The notes under the pieces were generated by a model. It did not search any database. It was not told the DNA's origin and worked only from the letters and a program-made list of their open reading frames with translations. From Saccharina japonica (Eukaryota > Sar > Phaeophyceae > Laminariales > Laminariaceae): 64,000 nt of DNA. Each line of letters begins with the position of its first letter. Position 1 is the stretch's first letter. A program made the position numbers and the translations under genes. The stretch covers positions 159,384-223,383 of the forward strand of contig MEHQ01003811.1 of assembly GCA_008828725.1 (NCBI GenBank). The letters run 5' to 3'. Below are positions 1 through 11,445 of this stretch, in pieces.

Positions 1-478
1 TTCGTCCATGTTAGACATTTTTGTGGTTCCCTGGACAAACTCTACCATAGTTGTTCAGACGCCATTTCAATTTGAGTCGATCTTCGTATTTTGAGTTTTC
101 CCTTATAAAATCAAGTGATCTTTTTGTCAATTCTCACGAATAATCAACAACGAACACTCGGAGTTCGAACAACAGGTCCAACCGAAATAAGCTCTGAACA
201 ACTCTTGTGGCATTTGTCGAGGGCATCACAAAAATGCTCGACATTATATAAAATATAAATAATTGAGGAAGTTATGGCTGTATTAAGATTTTCAGTCTTA
301 TGGCTGGATCCACTATATCAAATTTACCTCTCGAGGATGGTTTTTAAGAATATGTTTGTAGTCTTCAGATTAGTGCGTGGTACAGGCCTCGAGCTTCGAG
401 CATAGATAGCATGTCGGCCACCATTACTCGTACCTACCTGCTGCAAATCTGCTAGATCTGTAGATGTTGCAGGCTGAC
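1..478. other. no recognisable feature
   Basis: I see no coding exon, RNA gene or clear repeat in this leading stretch. Short open frames lack GC-rich codon third positions and family motifs. It ends at the first copy of a 48-51 bp direct repeat that flanks the next element. Confidence 0.5.
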
Positions 479-825
479 GCAATCGCGAACGGACTGGCAG
501 GCGCTTCGGACCCCACTTTCTCGACCGACTAGTGCTACGGTAGAGGTAGCACTTTTTGGCTGATTTTTTTTACTGAACGATTGGGCTTCTTGACCCATAT
601 TCGTCGTTTTTTTCATGTTTGTGACGAATAATGTTTCAGAGTATACTTCGGTCATGATATTTCGCATGCGGCAGCAATTTAATTTCCTCCAAAATCACTT
701 TTTCGGTGAGGTATGATGCTCCTTAAGGGAGGAGCTCAGAAAAAACATGGTGCACCTCTATCGAAGCATGCGTCGCAATCGCGACCGGACTGGCGCATGA
801 CGCTTCGGACCCCACTTTCTCGACC
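479..825. mobile_element. family-1 TIR element flanked by a ~50-bp direct repeat
   Basis: A 248-bp non-autonomous element occupies 527-774. Its ends are inverted: GACTAGTGCTACGGTAGAGGT on the left and a right end that reads GACGCATGCTTCGATAGAGGT on the other strand. It belongs to a dispersed family (family 1 here) with conserved internal blocks near CTCCTTAA, the cctccaaaa stretch and GAGCTCC. The direct repeats at 479-526 and 775-825 (from GCAATCGCGA to TCTCGACC) abut both ends exactly. They are far longer than the 4-bp duplications seen at other family members. No protein is encoded. Confidence 0.75.
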
Positions 826-1184
826 ATGTATTTTCAAGGGTTCTGTGAGGCATACCCCCTTACAGCTCTCGTTCTTGTCGAGTTGGCGTTATTTGCGTCA
901 ACGCCAACGTTCAGCAGAGAAATTAAGGCGTTTCGAACGTAGCTTAGATCACCCTCCCACCCGTCCCGGAGCCGCTAAACCTCGCGAAAACCACCCATTA
1001 AACGTGAAGGTTTAAAACGAAACTGTTTCTCGATCTATTTGCGCCCATCCTGTTGTTGGTAGAATATTCCACAATCGCTGGTTCTCGTGCCACAGACGGT
1101 CTAGAAGATAATAAATATACAGCAAATATACAGCAATAATTGATATCGCGTTCCTGAGATCGAGAGCTATCTATCTCACCCAAA
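826..1184. other. no recognisable feature
   Basis: Unique-looking AT/GC-mixed sequence between two family-1 elements. No exon or RNA gene is evident. Confidence 0.4.
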
Positions 1185-1188
1185 CACG

Positions 1189-1435
1189 GACGCATGCTAC
1201 GATAGAGGTGCACCATGTTTTTTCTGAGCTTCTCACTTAAGGAGCGTCACACCTCACCGAAAAAAGTATAATGGAGGAAAATCAAAGTGCTGCCGGATGA
1301 GAAATTTCATGACCGAAGTAAGTTCTGAAACATATTTCGTCACAAGGACGAAAGTCCGACAAATTTGGGTTAAGGAGCCCGATCGTTCAGAAAACAATTC
1401 AGCCGAAAAGTGCTACCTCTACCGTAGCACGCGTT
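1189..1435. mobile_element. family-1 TIR element with 4-bp TSD CACG
   Basis: A complete non-autonomous copy in the reverse orientation to the first. It begins GACGCATGCTACGATAGAGGT and ends ACCTCTACCGTAGCACGCGTT. The flanking CACG at 1185-1188 and 1436-1439 is a visible target-site duplication. The internal motifs GGGTTAAGGAGC and TTCAGCC match the other copies. It has no coding capacity. Confidence 0.85.
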
Positions 1436-1694
1436 CACGCCTTTCTATTACACTCCGCTAGCAAAGATGAGTTTCGACGAAATCCTCCATCTCACAGCTG
1501 TTGTTTTCCGATTTTTTTTAAATATAACAACTTCTACCCGCAACCCCATGAGAAAATCTCATGGAGTACGATAAACAACACTGTTGTAAAACACGAATCA
1601 AATCCTTCGGGATGTTGGGAAGTTTCCTCAGATGTGAGCACCCCTCGTCAGTTGGAAAAATTTAGGCCTAAACATCCCCCCTACTGCCCCGGAC

Positions 1695-2520
1695 CGCACT
1701 ATAAAGGCATGGTTCAGCTACCGCACTGTAGAAGCATGGCTCAGCTACCGCACTGTAGAGGCATGGCTCAGCTACCGTACTGTAGGGACATGGGTCAGTT
1801 GTCGCACTGTAGAAACATGGTTCAGCTACCGCACTGTAGACACATGGTTCTGCTACCGCACTGTAGAGGCATGGCTCAGCTACCGCACTGTAGAGGCATC
1901 GCCCAGCTACCGCACTGTAGAGACATGTCTCAGCTACCGCACTGTAGAAGCATGATTCCGTTACCGCACTGTAGAAGCATGGCTCAGCAATCGCACTGTA
2001 GAAGCATGGCTCAGCTACCGCACTATAAAGGCATGGTTCAGCTACCGTACTGTAGAGACATGACTCAGCTACAGCACTGTAGAAGCATATCCCCAGCTAC
2101 CGCACTGTAGAGGCATGGCCCAGCTACCGCACTGCTGAGGCATGGCGTTGTTACCGCACTATAGAGGCATGACCCAGCAGCCGCACTATAAAGGCATAAT
2201 GCCGAGCTACCGCAATGTAGAAGCACAGGTCAGCTGCCGCACTGTGGAAGCATGGCATAGCTACCGCACTGTAGAAGCATGCATAGAGGCATGGCCCAGC
2301 TACCGCACTGTAGAGGCATGGCCCAGCTACCGCACTGCTGAGGCATGGCGTTTCTACCGCACTGTAGAGGCATGACTCAGCTACCGCACTGCTGAGACAT
2401 GGCGTTGCTACCGCACTATAGATGCACGAGGCCCAGCTACCGCACTATAGAGGTACTAATCCCAGCTACCGCACTCCAGCTACCGCATTCCACAGGTATG
2501 GCTCAGCAACCGCCTTGTAG
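1695..2520 (+). repeat. 27-bp minisatellite (GGCATGGCTCAGCTACCGCA type)
   Basis: About thirty diverged tandem copies of a 27-bp unit containing CAGCTACCGCACTGTAGAGG. Because 27 is a multiple of three, long open frames run through it with nine-residue periodic translations (MAQLPHCRG-like). The unit reads open in more than one frame and the frames break at irregular units, so I treat the open frames as by-products and not a gene. Confidence 0.9.
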
Positions 2521-4579
2521 AGGAATGTGGCTCATATACACTCAAGTCCAGGAGCAAGCTCGTAGTACGCGTTGCCGCACCTGCTGATGTTGACCAGTCA
2601 CGGCTCGACCAAGAAGCGCACCTGCAGGGGGACGTATTGTACGAGTTGTATGAGCGCGTTCACAGGGCCATGGCTGGGCATCTCATGGCAGCGATTCGAG
2701 GGTACAATGGGCAAGACGGGTGGCGAAGACCCCCTCCTTGCACAATGTGGACCTATATGTATCCTTGTGGAGCCATCGAACAATGTAGGAAACCCCCAAC
2801 CGGCGTCGAAAACCTCTCAATTCGGTACGCCTAATGGTGTGCGACATTGGTGAACAAAATGCATCCACAATATTTGCTTGTTCAGTTATGCCTATATTGT
2901 GTAAAGAGGGCGAGGGGGGGTCCCGACCACCTTTGAAGCGAGCATCCCGCATATATATATATGTTTTTGAGCTCTCCCTGTTTCTCAGCCATCTGGAAAC
3001 AAAACCGTGTAACGCATAAAAAGCTGACTGCACTTCAACGATAACGAACCACCTACACGAAAGAGGTTATGTTTACAAGCGGCAACGTTTCCAGCAGGAA
3101 TGCAGTTCATCCTTAGTATCCGTTTTTTAGCGTCTAGTCGTTGGCTGGCCGAGTGCCCCGTACAAGCTCTCCGTGTCCTTTTGTTACATCAGAGGATATC
3201 GATAAGCAAGGTGGTTTGATTGCAGAGTACAGCCATTTTCCCTAGCTCTCTTTCCGTGGCACCTTGGTCGGCGTTGTGATGTATGCTGCGGTACATAATA
3301 AGGGGTGCGCAGCACCTATTTTCTATAGTATTTTTAGTATGAGACATAGAAATATAACGAAGATGTTAGATCGAAATGTTAACTTTGTTCTCGAAACTCA
3401 TTTTTGCTATCTTGGTGGGATCGTTCGATCGGGCGTTCTAAGGGGTGTGTACAGTATTAGTAGGTTTTTGAAGTTGTCTACAACGTATTACAGGTTCGAC
3501 ACTAATGCATGTATTTACAGATGTACCCCCTCTCTGCCCCCGCACGCGTTCGCGGTGAGGCAAGCGGGGGGGACGCAGGGCGAGGGGCGTCGGTGCCGAT
3601 CCTCTAAAAGAGCGGTCAAATAAATGAAAACAATCTCGAGATATTGAGGTGCCGAGATTCCGATTCTGAGGCCGGCCCGGATTTTTATTTTTTTCCCCTG
3701 CATGCTTTAGGGTGGACTCAACATAAAATTATATATGTTTACATATGTATGTACTCACTTGAGGAGCTCTATATGCCTCAATATCTCCTCCAAAAACCAG
3801 TTTTTAGACGGTACGGTAGGTCGTTTACACGAAGTCCCGGCATGTTTAATTCCAACGTCCAGTTTGGCCCCTTCGCCATTGGAGCGGAGGGACAGGCTCT
3901 ACACGGAATAAACGAGGAATTTGCCACGGTATAGGTAGGTAGCGCCTTATACTCTGAGCACCTCGCCTGGGGAGACCAATACCTCACCCGAGATATAACT
4001 GCTTCGTAAAAGTTTGTTCGAACACCATGACCATGATGTACACCTACCTACCTATGCCGGCGTAGTCGAAACACAAAATATCAGCTCACTCGAAGATGTC
4101 CACTGGCTCTCAAAACGAACAAGACCCTACAAAGACTCTAGAGGAAACATATCACATCAATCGATAGTTGCTCACTTGAGCAGCTCAACCGGTCATAACA
4201 TGTTACCGCAGAAGGGGCAAAATCTACTGTAGCTGTAAGCCCTAACTACCGCGGGATGAGCCTAACGATGCGTGCTACGATAGAGGTAGAGGTATACCGT
4301 TTTTTGGCAGAAACGGTTTTTGAATGACTAGGCTCCTTAACCCCAAAATAGTCGGAAATTTCTTTTTTTGTGCTGCAATAGGTTTCGTTCCTGTAGTTTA
4401 GGCCATGGGGTCGTTCATCGGCATGATATCGTAGCACTTAAGTTTCCCCCATTCAAAACTAGTCTTCGGGTGAGGTTCCGAGATTCTCAAGTGACCACCG
4501 TTATACACAAAATCGAGCAACTCTAAAGTTGCTCCTCCCCAAATGACCCTGGTAGTATATTCCTGGGTACAGCGCTTAC

Positions 4580-4810
4580 CTCGAGTAGGCTGGTCCATTG
4601 GTCATCGTCAATGCCGATGGACGTAAGTGTCAGAGTTTGTACATCGCTCTCCTGGATGTCGAATGCGTTGAAGACCGACCCCGGGTAGGAGTCGAAACTG
4701 CCGACGACCTCGCCATTGATCGCCGCCTGGACAGCGACATACAGGTAGCGGCAAAAACCGTGCCAATGAAGGAATAACTTTGGTGTTTTTCTCAACGTGA
4801 ACAACCACAA
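4580..4810 (-). CDS. LNR gene 1, exon 4 (discoidin-like C-terminal part), left arm
   Basis: Minus-strand open segment encoding AVQAAINGEVVGSF and ending DDDQWTSLLE, followed directly by a GTAAGC donor. It aligns with the exon at 41111-41375 of the second LNR gene (VQVAINGVVLRTF ... NQEWVDILE). The pattern of a beta-rich segment ending in W-x-(S/D)-(L/I)-LE resembles the last strands of a discoidin/F5-8C-like carbohydrate-binding sandwich; this assignment is inference. The 5' boundary is unsure: the obvious AG at 4900 gives a frame that does not match the phase-0 end of the preceding exon. A following exon must exist but was not found. Confidence 0.55.
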
Positions 4811-5012
4811 ATCACTCACGTCAGTCGTGACCACAAGAATACTAACGTATGGATAGTTCGGGTCTAGTCTGGTGTGCACAATAACGTAGTTGTCGACAAC
4901 TGTATAGGTTAATACGTGTTTTTCATAGCAGGGCCTCTAAAACCCCTTCCACGTTATGTACCCACACATGATATGACACCAGGAACATGTCAGCGCTAGC
5001 CGCACTGCTCAC

Positions 5013-5410
5013 CTCCAGCGTGCGCAACCGTTCCTCCCCCTTCCAAAACGCCACCTGGACTGCCATGAGATCCTGGGGGCTCTCAAACGTGAACTGTATC
5101 TCGCACAGCCCTCTACCGGGGACTGTTTCATGGGCGCATGACCACCTCGACTCGATGTCGGCACTGATGCCGTCCCGAGTTAGCGCAGGCGCACACCCAT
5201 CCGCCAGGCAACCGCTGTCACCGCTGGTTTCTCCGGGGCGCGCGTGATAGCCGTTGGCCGATACGCCAACGGTGGTCTTGGTACCGGCTTCGACGTAGCC
5301 GTTGACGCACGGTGAGGTGGGGTCGACGCAGTCGAAGGCGTTGTAGAAGCCGCAGGTGGAGATGGAGTTGCTAGTACAGTCGCATTCGCAGCAATCCCCG
5401 CCGTCGTAAC
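5013..5410 (-). CDS. LNR gene 1, exon 3 (LNR end plus extracellular domain), left arm
   Basis: A 398-bp exon on the minus strand, with acceptor ...GATTCAG before GTTACGACGG and donor GTGAGC after CTGGAG. It starts mid-codon (phase 1) and completes an LNR with YDGGDCCECDC, then a Cys-rich linker (CGFYNAFDCVDP). A region follows with CAPALTRDGISADIESRWSC and a strand-like end AVQVAFWKGEERLRTLE. That region resembles the N-terminal half of a discoidin/F5-8C-like domain. It is the mirror of 10615-11012 and paralogous to 41786-42186. The exon is strongly GC-rich at third positions, unlike its surroundings. Confidence 0.75.
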
Positions 5411-6031
5411 CTGAATCGGGTGGGTGGATGTAGCGTGTTGCAACAGTGCATGCAGCAAAACAAATATGGTGTTGTGGAACACTTCTTACCAAGACTCATT
5501 TTTTGAGCGAGGCGTAAAATCAAACAAACCAGTAACACTATCACAGAAACCGGTGATTGGTCACTTGAGGAGCTCAACCGGTCCCAGTGACAATCCCAGT
5601 GGAAAAAGAATACCTCATGAGGCAAGAACTATCTGTGACCCCTATACATACCTACCGTGGGACGAGTCACTACATGAATAGGAAGTCCCACCGCATTCCC
5701 GTAGTATCATATCACAGAAGCAGTTGCACGGGTGGTGCAAACTAGAGTCAGACCGTTTGAGGTACTCAAGCGAGCAACTACCCCGGCTACTACTTTGTAG
5801 TACGACCATTTCACTAGATTTGTGTTTTGTTGTTTCCAGGTACGACCCACATAGAAACGGTGGTCAGGGTACGCCAACAAACTTATTCGAGGAGGTCATG
5901 TTTCGGGGCAATATCTTAGGGCTCCCCGTGCGTGAAGAGCTCGAGGAATAATGTGCCACCACCGTAAATGACACAAACAAAAACTCAATCTTGGGACGGA
6001 CGTGTCCGTACGCTTACGAACTTCGACTCAC

Positions 6032-6277
6032 CGCATTCCTCGTTGTTGTTGACCGAGTCGCAGTCGCCGTCTCCGATAAAATTGTGAAGGCAGGACGACA
6101 GATGCGGAAACCTCGCCAAGATGGGTTCATTGCCGTCGCTAGGAGCGATATCGATGTCGTCGTTGGAGCACCGAGCCTCCGGATCGAGGCACTCGAACGC
6201 ACCGAACTCCTCGTTTCCGCAGGTGAAGACATCGGAACTGATGCAGGTGCATTCGCAGCAATCGCCTCCATCGTAAC
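6032..6277 (-). CDS. LNR gene 1, exon 2 (one complete LNR module), left arm
   Basis: A 246-bp symmetrical phase-1 exon, with acceptor TGCAG before GTTACGATGG and donor GTGAGT after GAATGCG. It encodes the end of one LNR (YDGGDCCECTC), a conserved spacer (FTCGNEEFGAFECLDPEARC) and the start of the next (CLHNFIGDGDCDSVNNNEEC), ending inside CG|YDGG. In known LNRs these cysteines and acidic residues form a calcium-binding extracellular module. A homopolymer C/G tract sits directly upstream of the acceptor. It would splice from the signal-peptide exon at 20614-20788 and into 5013-5410; all three have compatible phases. Confidence 0.75.
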
Positions 6278-6863
6278 CTGCATCAGGGAGGGGGGGGGGG
6301 GAGCCTGTTACTGACAGGTCATACAGGTCATACAACAGTACGAGAGACTTTGTTGTAGTACTTCGCACAGTTCATACGCCTACACATGACCGTAGGTTCA
6401 AGCGTTTTGTCCTCACAGCGGGACTGCAGATGTTACTAACCGGGGTTCATGCCCTCATAATTATTTTTGGCCCAAGCGGAGTTTTGGTTTTAACTGAGGC
6501 ACAAGGGGTGTGCCCTACACTAATTTCAGTATGAACCAAACTGTTTCAATCATCTGACCGATCATCGGTTCCCTACGTCTATTTGATCTAGGTCTGTCAG
6601 GGAGGAAAGTACACCAACGCCTGCTTTGCATGATTTAGCTCCTGTTACTAAGTGGGAACCGTACAATATGCGTGGTCTAGAAAGCGTTTCTTGTGTCCGG
6701 TCGGTACTGTACAGACCCAGCGTAGCATAAAAAAACGGCCGGTTAGGATATTTAGCTGTGCCTTATCTATGACCGGAAACCATGATATTCAGGACCTACC
6801 AAGTACACAAAAGCCTAAATATTCCAGTATTTGTACTGCAGTAAGCATACTTGGTTCTGATTG

Positions 6864-7123
6864 TCGCGCGTACTGCGGCAAAGATGCACCAGTTTTTCCT
6901 TCTGAGGGTGGTGGCTTGAGGAGCTCTATACTAATAGTAAGTAAAAAATTGTTTTGGTGGAAAATAAAGGTGCAACCCGATGAACAATCCCATGGCCTGA
7001 GTGTAAAATGGAAAACAATATACAACGACAATAATGAAATTCTGACGAGATTGGGCCCCGTCATTCAAAAACTGTTTTAGCTAAAAAAAGGTATACCGTA
7101 TACCTCTTTCGTAGCACGCGTCT
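6864..7123. mobile_element. family-1 TIR element, left-arm copy
   Basis: Mirror of 8902-9161. The ends read GGCGCGCGTACTGCGG and, from the other side, GACGCGTGCTACGAAAGAGG. The element shares the GGCTCC/GGGCCC, CATGG and GAGCTCCTCAAG blocks of the family. It is non-coding. Confidence 0.7.
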
Positions 7124-7640
7124 TAATAGTTCGGTGAAGTTATTTCTTGGTCCGTCCTTTGAAAGTTTTTCTTGGGTTCTGCTCACGAAGTCGAGCAAAA
7201 CGATATTAACTGCAAAAATATATGATGTCGCATACAAGAGACCCTGCTGTTTCCAGCGCCGCGGCGTGCTTCCACGGTACCCGGCACAGCAAGATGAAAA
7301 CAGAATATTGAACCACGCCGCGTTGCACCGCGTGTATGGCATACGCATTGCTCCACCGGGTGATGCATATACTGAACTCCACCCCGGGTTTGTAGACGCC
7401 TACTATGGTATGAGGCTGGTACATACAATCGTACAGCATAACACGCGCAAGATAAAACGCATTATGGGACGAATTTCCGGGCCGAGTTTCTCCAAAAGAT
7501 GGGGGGGGGGGGTGTACTCGATATTCATGCATGGCCGTAGTTGTATGACGAAATACCTTCGCATCGCTACAATGCCGGGACGGAGCATGTCAGGTATATA
7601 CCGACCAGGCAGGCATTGCTTGCACCAAGCGAAGGGGGGG

Positions 7641-8384
7641 GAGGTATTGGGCGAGTCGCATGGAGGGTGAGCTGCATCCTGCTAAGAACCGCCTCTGAGG
7701 CGGACTTGCATATGGACGACAGCTTCAATGAGTTAATTTAATTTCTGGTGTGGCCACTTCCGGAGACAGCAATGGGTTTTACTATGTAACTGCCTCGCGG
7801 ACGCCTTACCATATTAACACTACGTGATACGACCATTCCCCTTGTGCGGAACAAAGGTTCTCCACCCCGCACAAATGATCTACTCGACCGCCAGCTTTGG
7901 TGACCGCCAAAAAAAAGATTTGGGGTTAACCCTTTTAGAACTGCAGTCCCGTTTTGGGGACAAATTACTTAGAATTAGAGTGGTTTGTCCTCAAAACGGG
8001 ACTGCAGTCCTAAAAGGGTTAAGGAACCTTTAACAGGTCACTCAGAGCCCATTACAGCCAAAAAAAGGTACAGTATCTCCACGCCTATGGTACCCCTACA
8101 CATAATCATGACATTATGAATCCCTTTTATAATTATGTACGGCACCCATGTACTGCAATCGAGGTCCATAGCGGTGTCGTTAGCTTGCCGTATACGCTCG
8201 TACTGTGAATGGAGATAATAAGACAACAACCCCCCCCCCCTCGAACGAATGAGCTATTTTTAAGATTTGTTGTATGTAGTGACAACAGAGACAATCGAAG
8301 CGCACAGCGACGCGTCTATTCAAATAGATCGACGAGATGTTTCCATAGCCACCACGTTTGTCGTCTGTATCGTACCCCCCCCCC
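7641..8384. repeat. loop (spacer) between the inverted-repeat arms
   Basis: About 744 bp separate the arms. The left ~280 bp (7641-7920) occur once. The right part (7920-8384) is repeated, inverted, in the third copy at about 14020-14487. I see no exon here. The loop contains one palindromic TTAA element (7926-8022) and a poly-C tract that marks the right arm boundary. Confidence 0.8.
7926..8022. mobile_element. 97-bp palindromic TTAA element
   Basis: The element begins TTAACCCTTTTAG and ends CTAAAAGGGTTAA, with TTAA at both edges and an almost perfect hairpin (CAGTCCCGTTTTG pairs with CAAAACGGGACTG). The central block ACAAATTACTTAGAATTAG relates it to the copies at 28148-28245 and 53556-53643. 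At 14384-14480 it sits inside a family-1 TIR element. TTAA edges suggest a piggyBac-type or similar TTAA-targeting MITE; the superfamily is inference. Confidence 0.8.
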
Positions 8385-8901
8385 CCCCTCTTCGCTTGGT
8401 GCAAGCAATGCCTGCCTGGTCGGTATATACCTGACATGCTCCGTCCCGGCATTGTAGCGATGCGAAGGTATTTCGTCATACAACTACGGCCATGCATGAA
8501 TATCGAGTACCCCCCCCCCCCCCATCTTTTGGAGAAACTCGGCCCTGAAATTCGTCCCATAATGCGTTTTATCTTGCGCGTGTTATGCCGTACGATTGTA
8601 TGTACCAGCCTCATACCATAGTAGGCATCTACAAACCCGGGGTGGAGTTCAGTATATGCATCACCCGGTGGAGCAATGCGTATGCCATACACGCGGTGCA
8701 ACGCGGCGTGGTTCAATATTCTGTTTTCATCTTGCTGTGCCGGGTACCGTGGAAGCACGCCGCGGCGCTGGAAGCAGCAGGGTCTCTTGTATGCGACATC
8801 ATATATTTTTGCAGTTCATATCGTTTTGCTCGACTTCGTGAGCAGAACCCAAGAAAAACTTTCAAAGGACGGACCAAGAAATAACTTCACCGAACTATTA
8901 A

Positions 8902-9161
8902 GACGCGTGCTACGAAAGAGGTATACGGTATACCTTTTTTTAGCTAAAACAGTTTTTGAATGACGGGGCCCAATCTCGTCAGAATTTCATTATTGTCGTT
9001 GTATATTGTTTTCCATTTTACACTCAGGCCATGGGATTGTTCATCGGGTTGCACCTTTATTTTCCACCAAAACATTTTTTTACTTACTATTAGTATAGAG
9101 CTCCTCAAGCCACCACCCTCAGAAGGAAAAAGTGGTGCATCTTTGCCGCAGTACGCGCGCC
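8902..9161. mobile_element. family-1 TIR element, right-arm copy
   Basis: Begins GACGCGTGCTACGAAAGAGG and ends near GCGCGCC after a degenerate second terminal repeat. Internal blocks match the family. The third copy after the N (13334) starts in the middle of this element, at the base equivalent to 9070. Confidence 0.75.
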
Positions 9162-9747
9162 AATCAGAACCAAGTATGCTTACTGCAGTACAAATACTGG
9201 AATATTTAGGCTTTTGTGTACTTGGTAGGTCCTGAATATCATGGTTTCCGGTCATAGATAAGGCACTGCTAAATATCCTAACCGGCCGTTTTTTTATGCT
9301 ACGCTGGGTCTGTACAGTACCGACCGGACACACGAAACGCTTTCTAGACCACGCATATTGTACGGTTCCCACTTAGTAACAGGAGCTAAATCATGCAAAG
9401 CAGGCGTTGGTGTACTTTCCTCCCTGACATACCTAGATCAAATAGACGTAGGGAACCGATGATCGGTCAGATGATTGAAACAGTTTGGTTCATACTGAAA
9501 TTAGTGTAGGGCACACCCCTTGTGCCTCAGTTAAAACCAAAACTCCGCTTGGGCCAAAAACAATTATGAGGGCATGAACCCCGGTTAATAACTTCTGCAG
9601 TCCCGCTGTGAGGACAAAACGCTTGAACCTACGGTCATGTGTAGGCGTATGAACTGTGCGAAGTACTACAACAAAGTCTCTCGTACTGTTGTATGACCTG
9701 TATGACCTGTCAGTAACAGGTCTCCCCCCCCCCCCTCCCTGATGCAG

Positions 9748-9993
9748 GTTACGATGGAGGCGATTGCTGCGAATGCACCTGCATCAGTTCCGATGTCTTC
9801 ACCTGCGGAAACGAGGAGTTCGGTGCGTTCGAGTGCCTCGATCCGGAGGCTCGGTGCTCCAACGACGACATCGATATCGCTCCTAGCGACGGCAATGAAC
9901 CCATCTTGGCGAGGTTTCCGCATCTGTCGTCCTGCCTTCACAATTTTATCGGAGACGGCGACTGCGACTCGGTCAACAACAACGAGGAATGCG
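9748..9993 (+). CDS. LNR exon 2 copy, right arm
   Basis: Plus-strand duplicate of 6032-6277 with the same acceptor (poly-C then GATGCAG) and donor (GCG then GTGAGT), keeping the full open frame and all LNR cysteines. No first exon with a start codon lies upstream on the plus strand within the arm or loop. This copy is therefore either a 5'-truncated gene copy or an assembly duplicate of the same locus. Confidence 0.7.
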
Positions 9994-10614
9994 GTGAGTC
10001 GAAGTTCGTAAGCGTACGGACACGTCCGTCCCAAGATTGAGTTTTTGTTTGTGTCATTTACGGTGGTGGCACATTATTCCCTGAGCTCTTCACGCACGGG
10101 GAGCCCTAAGATATTGCCCCGAAACATGACCTCCTCGAATAAGTTTGTTGGCGTACCCTGACCGCCGTTTCTATGTGGGTCGTACCTGGAAACAACAAAA
10201 CACAAATCTAGTGAAATGGTCGTACTACAAAGTAGTAGCCGGGGTAGTTGCTCGCTTGAGTACCTCAAACGGTCTGACTCTAGTTTGCACCACCCGTGCA
10301 ACTGCTTCTGTGATATGATACTACGGGAATGCGGTGGGACTTCCTATTCATGTAGAGACTCGTCCCACGGTAGGTATGTATAGGGGTCACAGATAGTTCT
10401 TGCCTCATGAGGTATTCTTTTTCCACTGGGATTGTCACTGGGACCGGTTGAGCTCCTCAAGTGACCAATCACCGGTTTCTGTGATAGTGTTACTGGTTTG
10501 TTTGATTTTACGCCTCGCTCAAAAAATGAGTCTTGGTAAGAAGTGTTCCACAACACCATATTTGTTTTGCTGCATGCACTGTTGCAACACGCTACATCCA
10601 CCCACCCGATTCAG

Positions 10615-11012
10615 GTTACGACGGCGGGGATTGCTGCGAATGCGACTGTACTAGCAACTCCATCTCCACCTGCGGCTTCTACAACGCCTTCGACTGCGTC
10701 GACCCCACCTCACCGTGCGTCAACGGCTACGTCGAAGCCGGTACCAAGACCACCGTTGGCGTATCGGCCAACGGCTATCACGCGCGCCCCGGAGAAACCA
10801 GCGGTGACAGCGGTTGCCTGGCGGATGGGTGTGCGCCTGCGCTAACTCGGGACGGCATCAGTGCCGACATCGAGTCGAGGTGGTCATGCGCCCATGAAAC
10901 AGTCCCCGGTAGAGGGCTGTGCGAGATACAGTTCACGTTTGAGAGCCCCCAGGATCTCATGGCAGTCCAGGTGGCGTTTTGGAAGGGGGAGGAACGGTTG
11001 CGCACGCTGGAG
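10615..11012 (+). CDS. LNR exon 3 copy, right arm
   Basis: Plus-strand duplicate of 5013-5410, with acceptor CGATTCAG before GTTACGACGG and donor GTGAGC. It encodes YDGGDCCECDC and the RWSC-containing extracellular domain with no frame damage. The intact frame is compatible with either recent duplication or misassembly. Confidence 0.7.
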
Positions 11013-11214
11013 GTGAGCAGTGCGGCTAGCGCTGACATGTTCCTGGTGTCATATCATGTGTGGGTACATAACGTGGAAGGGGTTTTAGAGGCCCTGCTAT
11101 GAAAAACACGTATTAACCTATACAGTTGTCGACAACTACGTTATTGTGCACACCAGACTAGACCCGACCTATCCATACGTTAGTGTTCTTGTGGTCACGA
11201 CTGACGTGAGTGAT

Positions 11215-11445
11215 TTGTGGTTGTTCACGTTGAGAAAAACACCAAAGTTATTCCTTCATTGGCACGGTTTTTGCCGCTACCTGTATGTCGCTGTCCAGGC
11301 GGCGATCAATGGCGAGGTCGTCGGCAGTTTCGACTCCTACCCGGGGTCGGTCTTCAACGCACTCGACATCCAGGAGAGCGATGTACAAACTCTGACACTT
11401 ACGTCCATCGGCATTGACGATGACCAATGGACCAGCCTACTCGAG
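11215..11445 (+). CDS. LNR exon 4 copy, right arm
   Basis: Duplicate of ~4580-4810, ending CTCGAG then the GTAAGC donor. It differs from the left arm in at least one residue within the shared segment (FNALDI here, FNAFDI on the left). A few further substitutions lie just upstream (near 11150-11190). The start is uncertain for the same phase reason as in the left arm. Confidence 0.5.

Larger units (their letters stand above)
2689..7640. repeat. left arm of a ~4.95-kb inverted repeat
   Basis: This arm matches the reverse complement of 8385-13332 almost base for base; paired coordinates sum to about 16025 over most of the length. Visible differences are a few SNPs, homopolymer lengths, an extra ~11 bp near 3525-3536 on this side, and a ~7-bp insertion near 12690 on the other. 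The arm contains three LNR exons on the minus strand (6032-6277, 5013-5410, ~4580-4810) and several family-1/family-2 TIR element copies (for example 4264-4470 and 6864-7123). Confidence 0.95.

Noticed and set aside
713-1015. 100-codon open frame at 0.7-1.0 kb
   Set aside because: It begins inside a TIR element and crosses into unique sequence with no codon bias or splice context.
1695-2520. CRISPR-like array of 27-bp repeats
   Set aside because: Units are directly adjacent and diverged, with no unique spacers, and the sequence is eukaryotic.
1634-2587. Open frames encoding nine-residue MAQLPHCRG-type repeats
   Set aside because: The 27-bp minisatellite is a multiple of three, so open frames are automatic. 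No start context, splice sites or frame conservation across units support a protein.
4923-11102. A Notch receptor
   Set aside because: LNR modules are clear, but there are no EGF repeats, transmembrane segment or ankyrin repeats; only an LNR-containing secreted protein is supported.
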